Shown here: positions 63,185 through 64,000 of the stretch, piece by piece
Layout: each line of letters opens with the position of its first letter
Position numbering within the stretch: the stretch's first letter is position 1
From: Lycorma delicatula
Taxonomy: Eukaryota > Arthropoda > Insecta > Hemiptera > Fulgoridae
Assembly: GCF_047948215.1 (NCBI RefSeq)
Contig: NC_134461.1
Coordinates: 87,230,245-87,294,244 of the forward strand
Reading direction: 5' to 3'
Length of the DNA stretch: 64,000 nucleotides
The notes under the pieces: generated by a model
Seen by the model: the letters and a program-made list of their open reading frames with translations, nothing else
The model's database searches: none
What the model was told of the DNA's origin: nothing
Position numbers and translations under genes: made by a program

Positions 63185-64000
63185 TTATGTATACATATTT
63201 TTTTTTTTTAAAGAAAAATTAATAAAACTTAATGGACAAAAGTAATACTAGACACAGAGGAAAACAGAAAAATATACTTAAGTTCCTTTAACAATAAACA
63301 AACACAATTTTTTCTAATATAACAATAACCTTACCTGCCGACTGATATTTAAGAATGAAAATATAATGAGAACTACCAATTAATAAGAAATATGTTGCAT
63401 TAGTTGAAAAGAACAAAACATTGTATGAATGGTAGAGAAGACAAGTATTCCTAACAATAGCAAGAAGATATATTTTTTTTTAATAGTAGGCAATTTTTAA
63501 AGGATACTTTAACAAACTCAAACCAATAAGAAAATGAGGAAAAATTTCCATTTGACTAACTAAACTGAACTTTACTGTTCAAATGATTCTCTGACCAAGC
63601 AAGATTAATAACCAAACTAGCAAGTTTCTCAATTAATCTACAACTCAAGTTCTGTAACAATACTTGATCAGCCAATTTGACCCAAAGATCTAAGTACCAC
63701 TCACTTCTCCTACTAAAAATCTCATAAGATATAAGGCTAAAGGATCACATCTTAGTTATTTAAAAATTTTATCTTTCTTCAGATGACAGGAGATAGATAA
63801 TATGCATGAACTAAATTTAATACACAAACCAACCTTCCTGATTTAGTTAATTTCTTTTTTTTACAGCCTAAACGAAATAACATCATTTTTATTTTTTGAA
63901 AAGGATAAGAATCTAAATGACCATATGAATGACATTTCAAAAATGCAATAAAGAACATAAGACAGAAGAAACATGTACAGAAGAAACCGTCTTTTTTTTA
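63185..64000. other. AT-rich, possibly fs(1)h intron
   Basis: No recognised element. On the minus strand a segment ending CAGTCGGCAG|GTAAGG at about 63336 has a strong donor in phase 1 and an open frame (ISHYIFILKYQSA-like) back to a TAG at about 63383. It is a weak exon candidate without a family match. Confidence 0.4.

Noticed and set aside
63336..63383. Minus-strand exon candidate ending CAGTCGGCAG|GTAAGG
   Set aside because: Strong donor but weak acceptor and a product with no resemblance to BET proteins; not supported enough for a gene call.
1..64000. CRISPR arrays, operons, prophage or bacterial defence systems
   Set aside because: Intron-rich eukaryotic DNA; no regularly spaced repeats with unique spacers, no ribosome-binding-site-led gene clusters.

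Overview
The window is a piece of a large, AT-rich, intron-heavy animal genome, almost certainly an insect. It carries the 3' half of one recognisable host gene on the minus strand, Brd4 / female sterile (1) homeotic (fs(1)h), and a dense set of decayed transposable elements in its introns. The transposon set (mariners, a long-TIR Tc1/mariner-like element, piggyBacs, an R1-clade LINE, a Penelope-like element, a tRNA-derived SINE) fits an insect. The SINE looks to me like ones seen in Hemiptera, but that is recollection, not a search result.

Host gene. Nine minus-strand exons between 35623 and 6300 join with compatible splice phases into about 490 codons. They run from a basic GRPP (AT-hook-like) segment, through long Pro/Gln/Thr/Ser-rich low-complexity stretches, to a charged coiled-coil-like region, and end in the diagnostic BRD4 C-terminal P-TEFb-interaction motif (IDMNMQSDVMAAFEESL, stop at 6300). 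The bromodomains and ET domain are not in the window and should lie beyond 64000. A strong minus-strand acceptor at 63096-63097 opens a tail with stops in all three frames. It is a candidate terminal exon of the short (BRD4-S-like) isoform, followed by a TE-poor, very AT-rich stretch of about 10 kb that would be its 3'UTR. Positions 1-6299 are AT-rich and include the long-isoform 3'UTR.

Intron contents, left to right: two mariner relics (8690-10220); a 403-bp foldback element (11347-11749); an internally deleted mariner with both TIRs (12055-13078); a full-length but broken mariner (15892-17170); a hairpin-headed repeat (18120-18620); a tRNA-Met-like sequence (about 19205-19279, minus); a decayed copy of a multi-copy insect protein gene (22974-24601); a Penelope-like element (25300-26760); and an R1-clade LINE (27120-31403) that carries a SINE with an exact 13-bp target duplication.

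Upstream (35.6-64 kb): a second SINE copy at 34071-34352 precedes this region; then a Tc1/mariner-like element with inverted repeats of roughly 290 bp (43069-45202); then a three-level nest at 48190-51750, in which an older piggyBac relic is interrupted at a TTAA by a second piggyBac with intact ends (48387-50907), itself interrupted by the SINE with an 18-bp target duplication. No CRISPR array, operon or bacterial feature is present, and I found no clearly new biological system. The most informative items are the candidate short/long isoform switch, the coupled alternative splice sites and the datable nested insertions.
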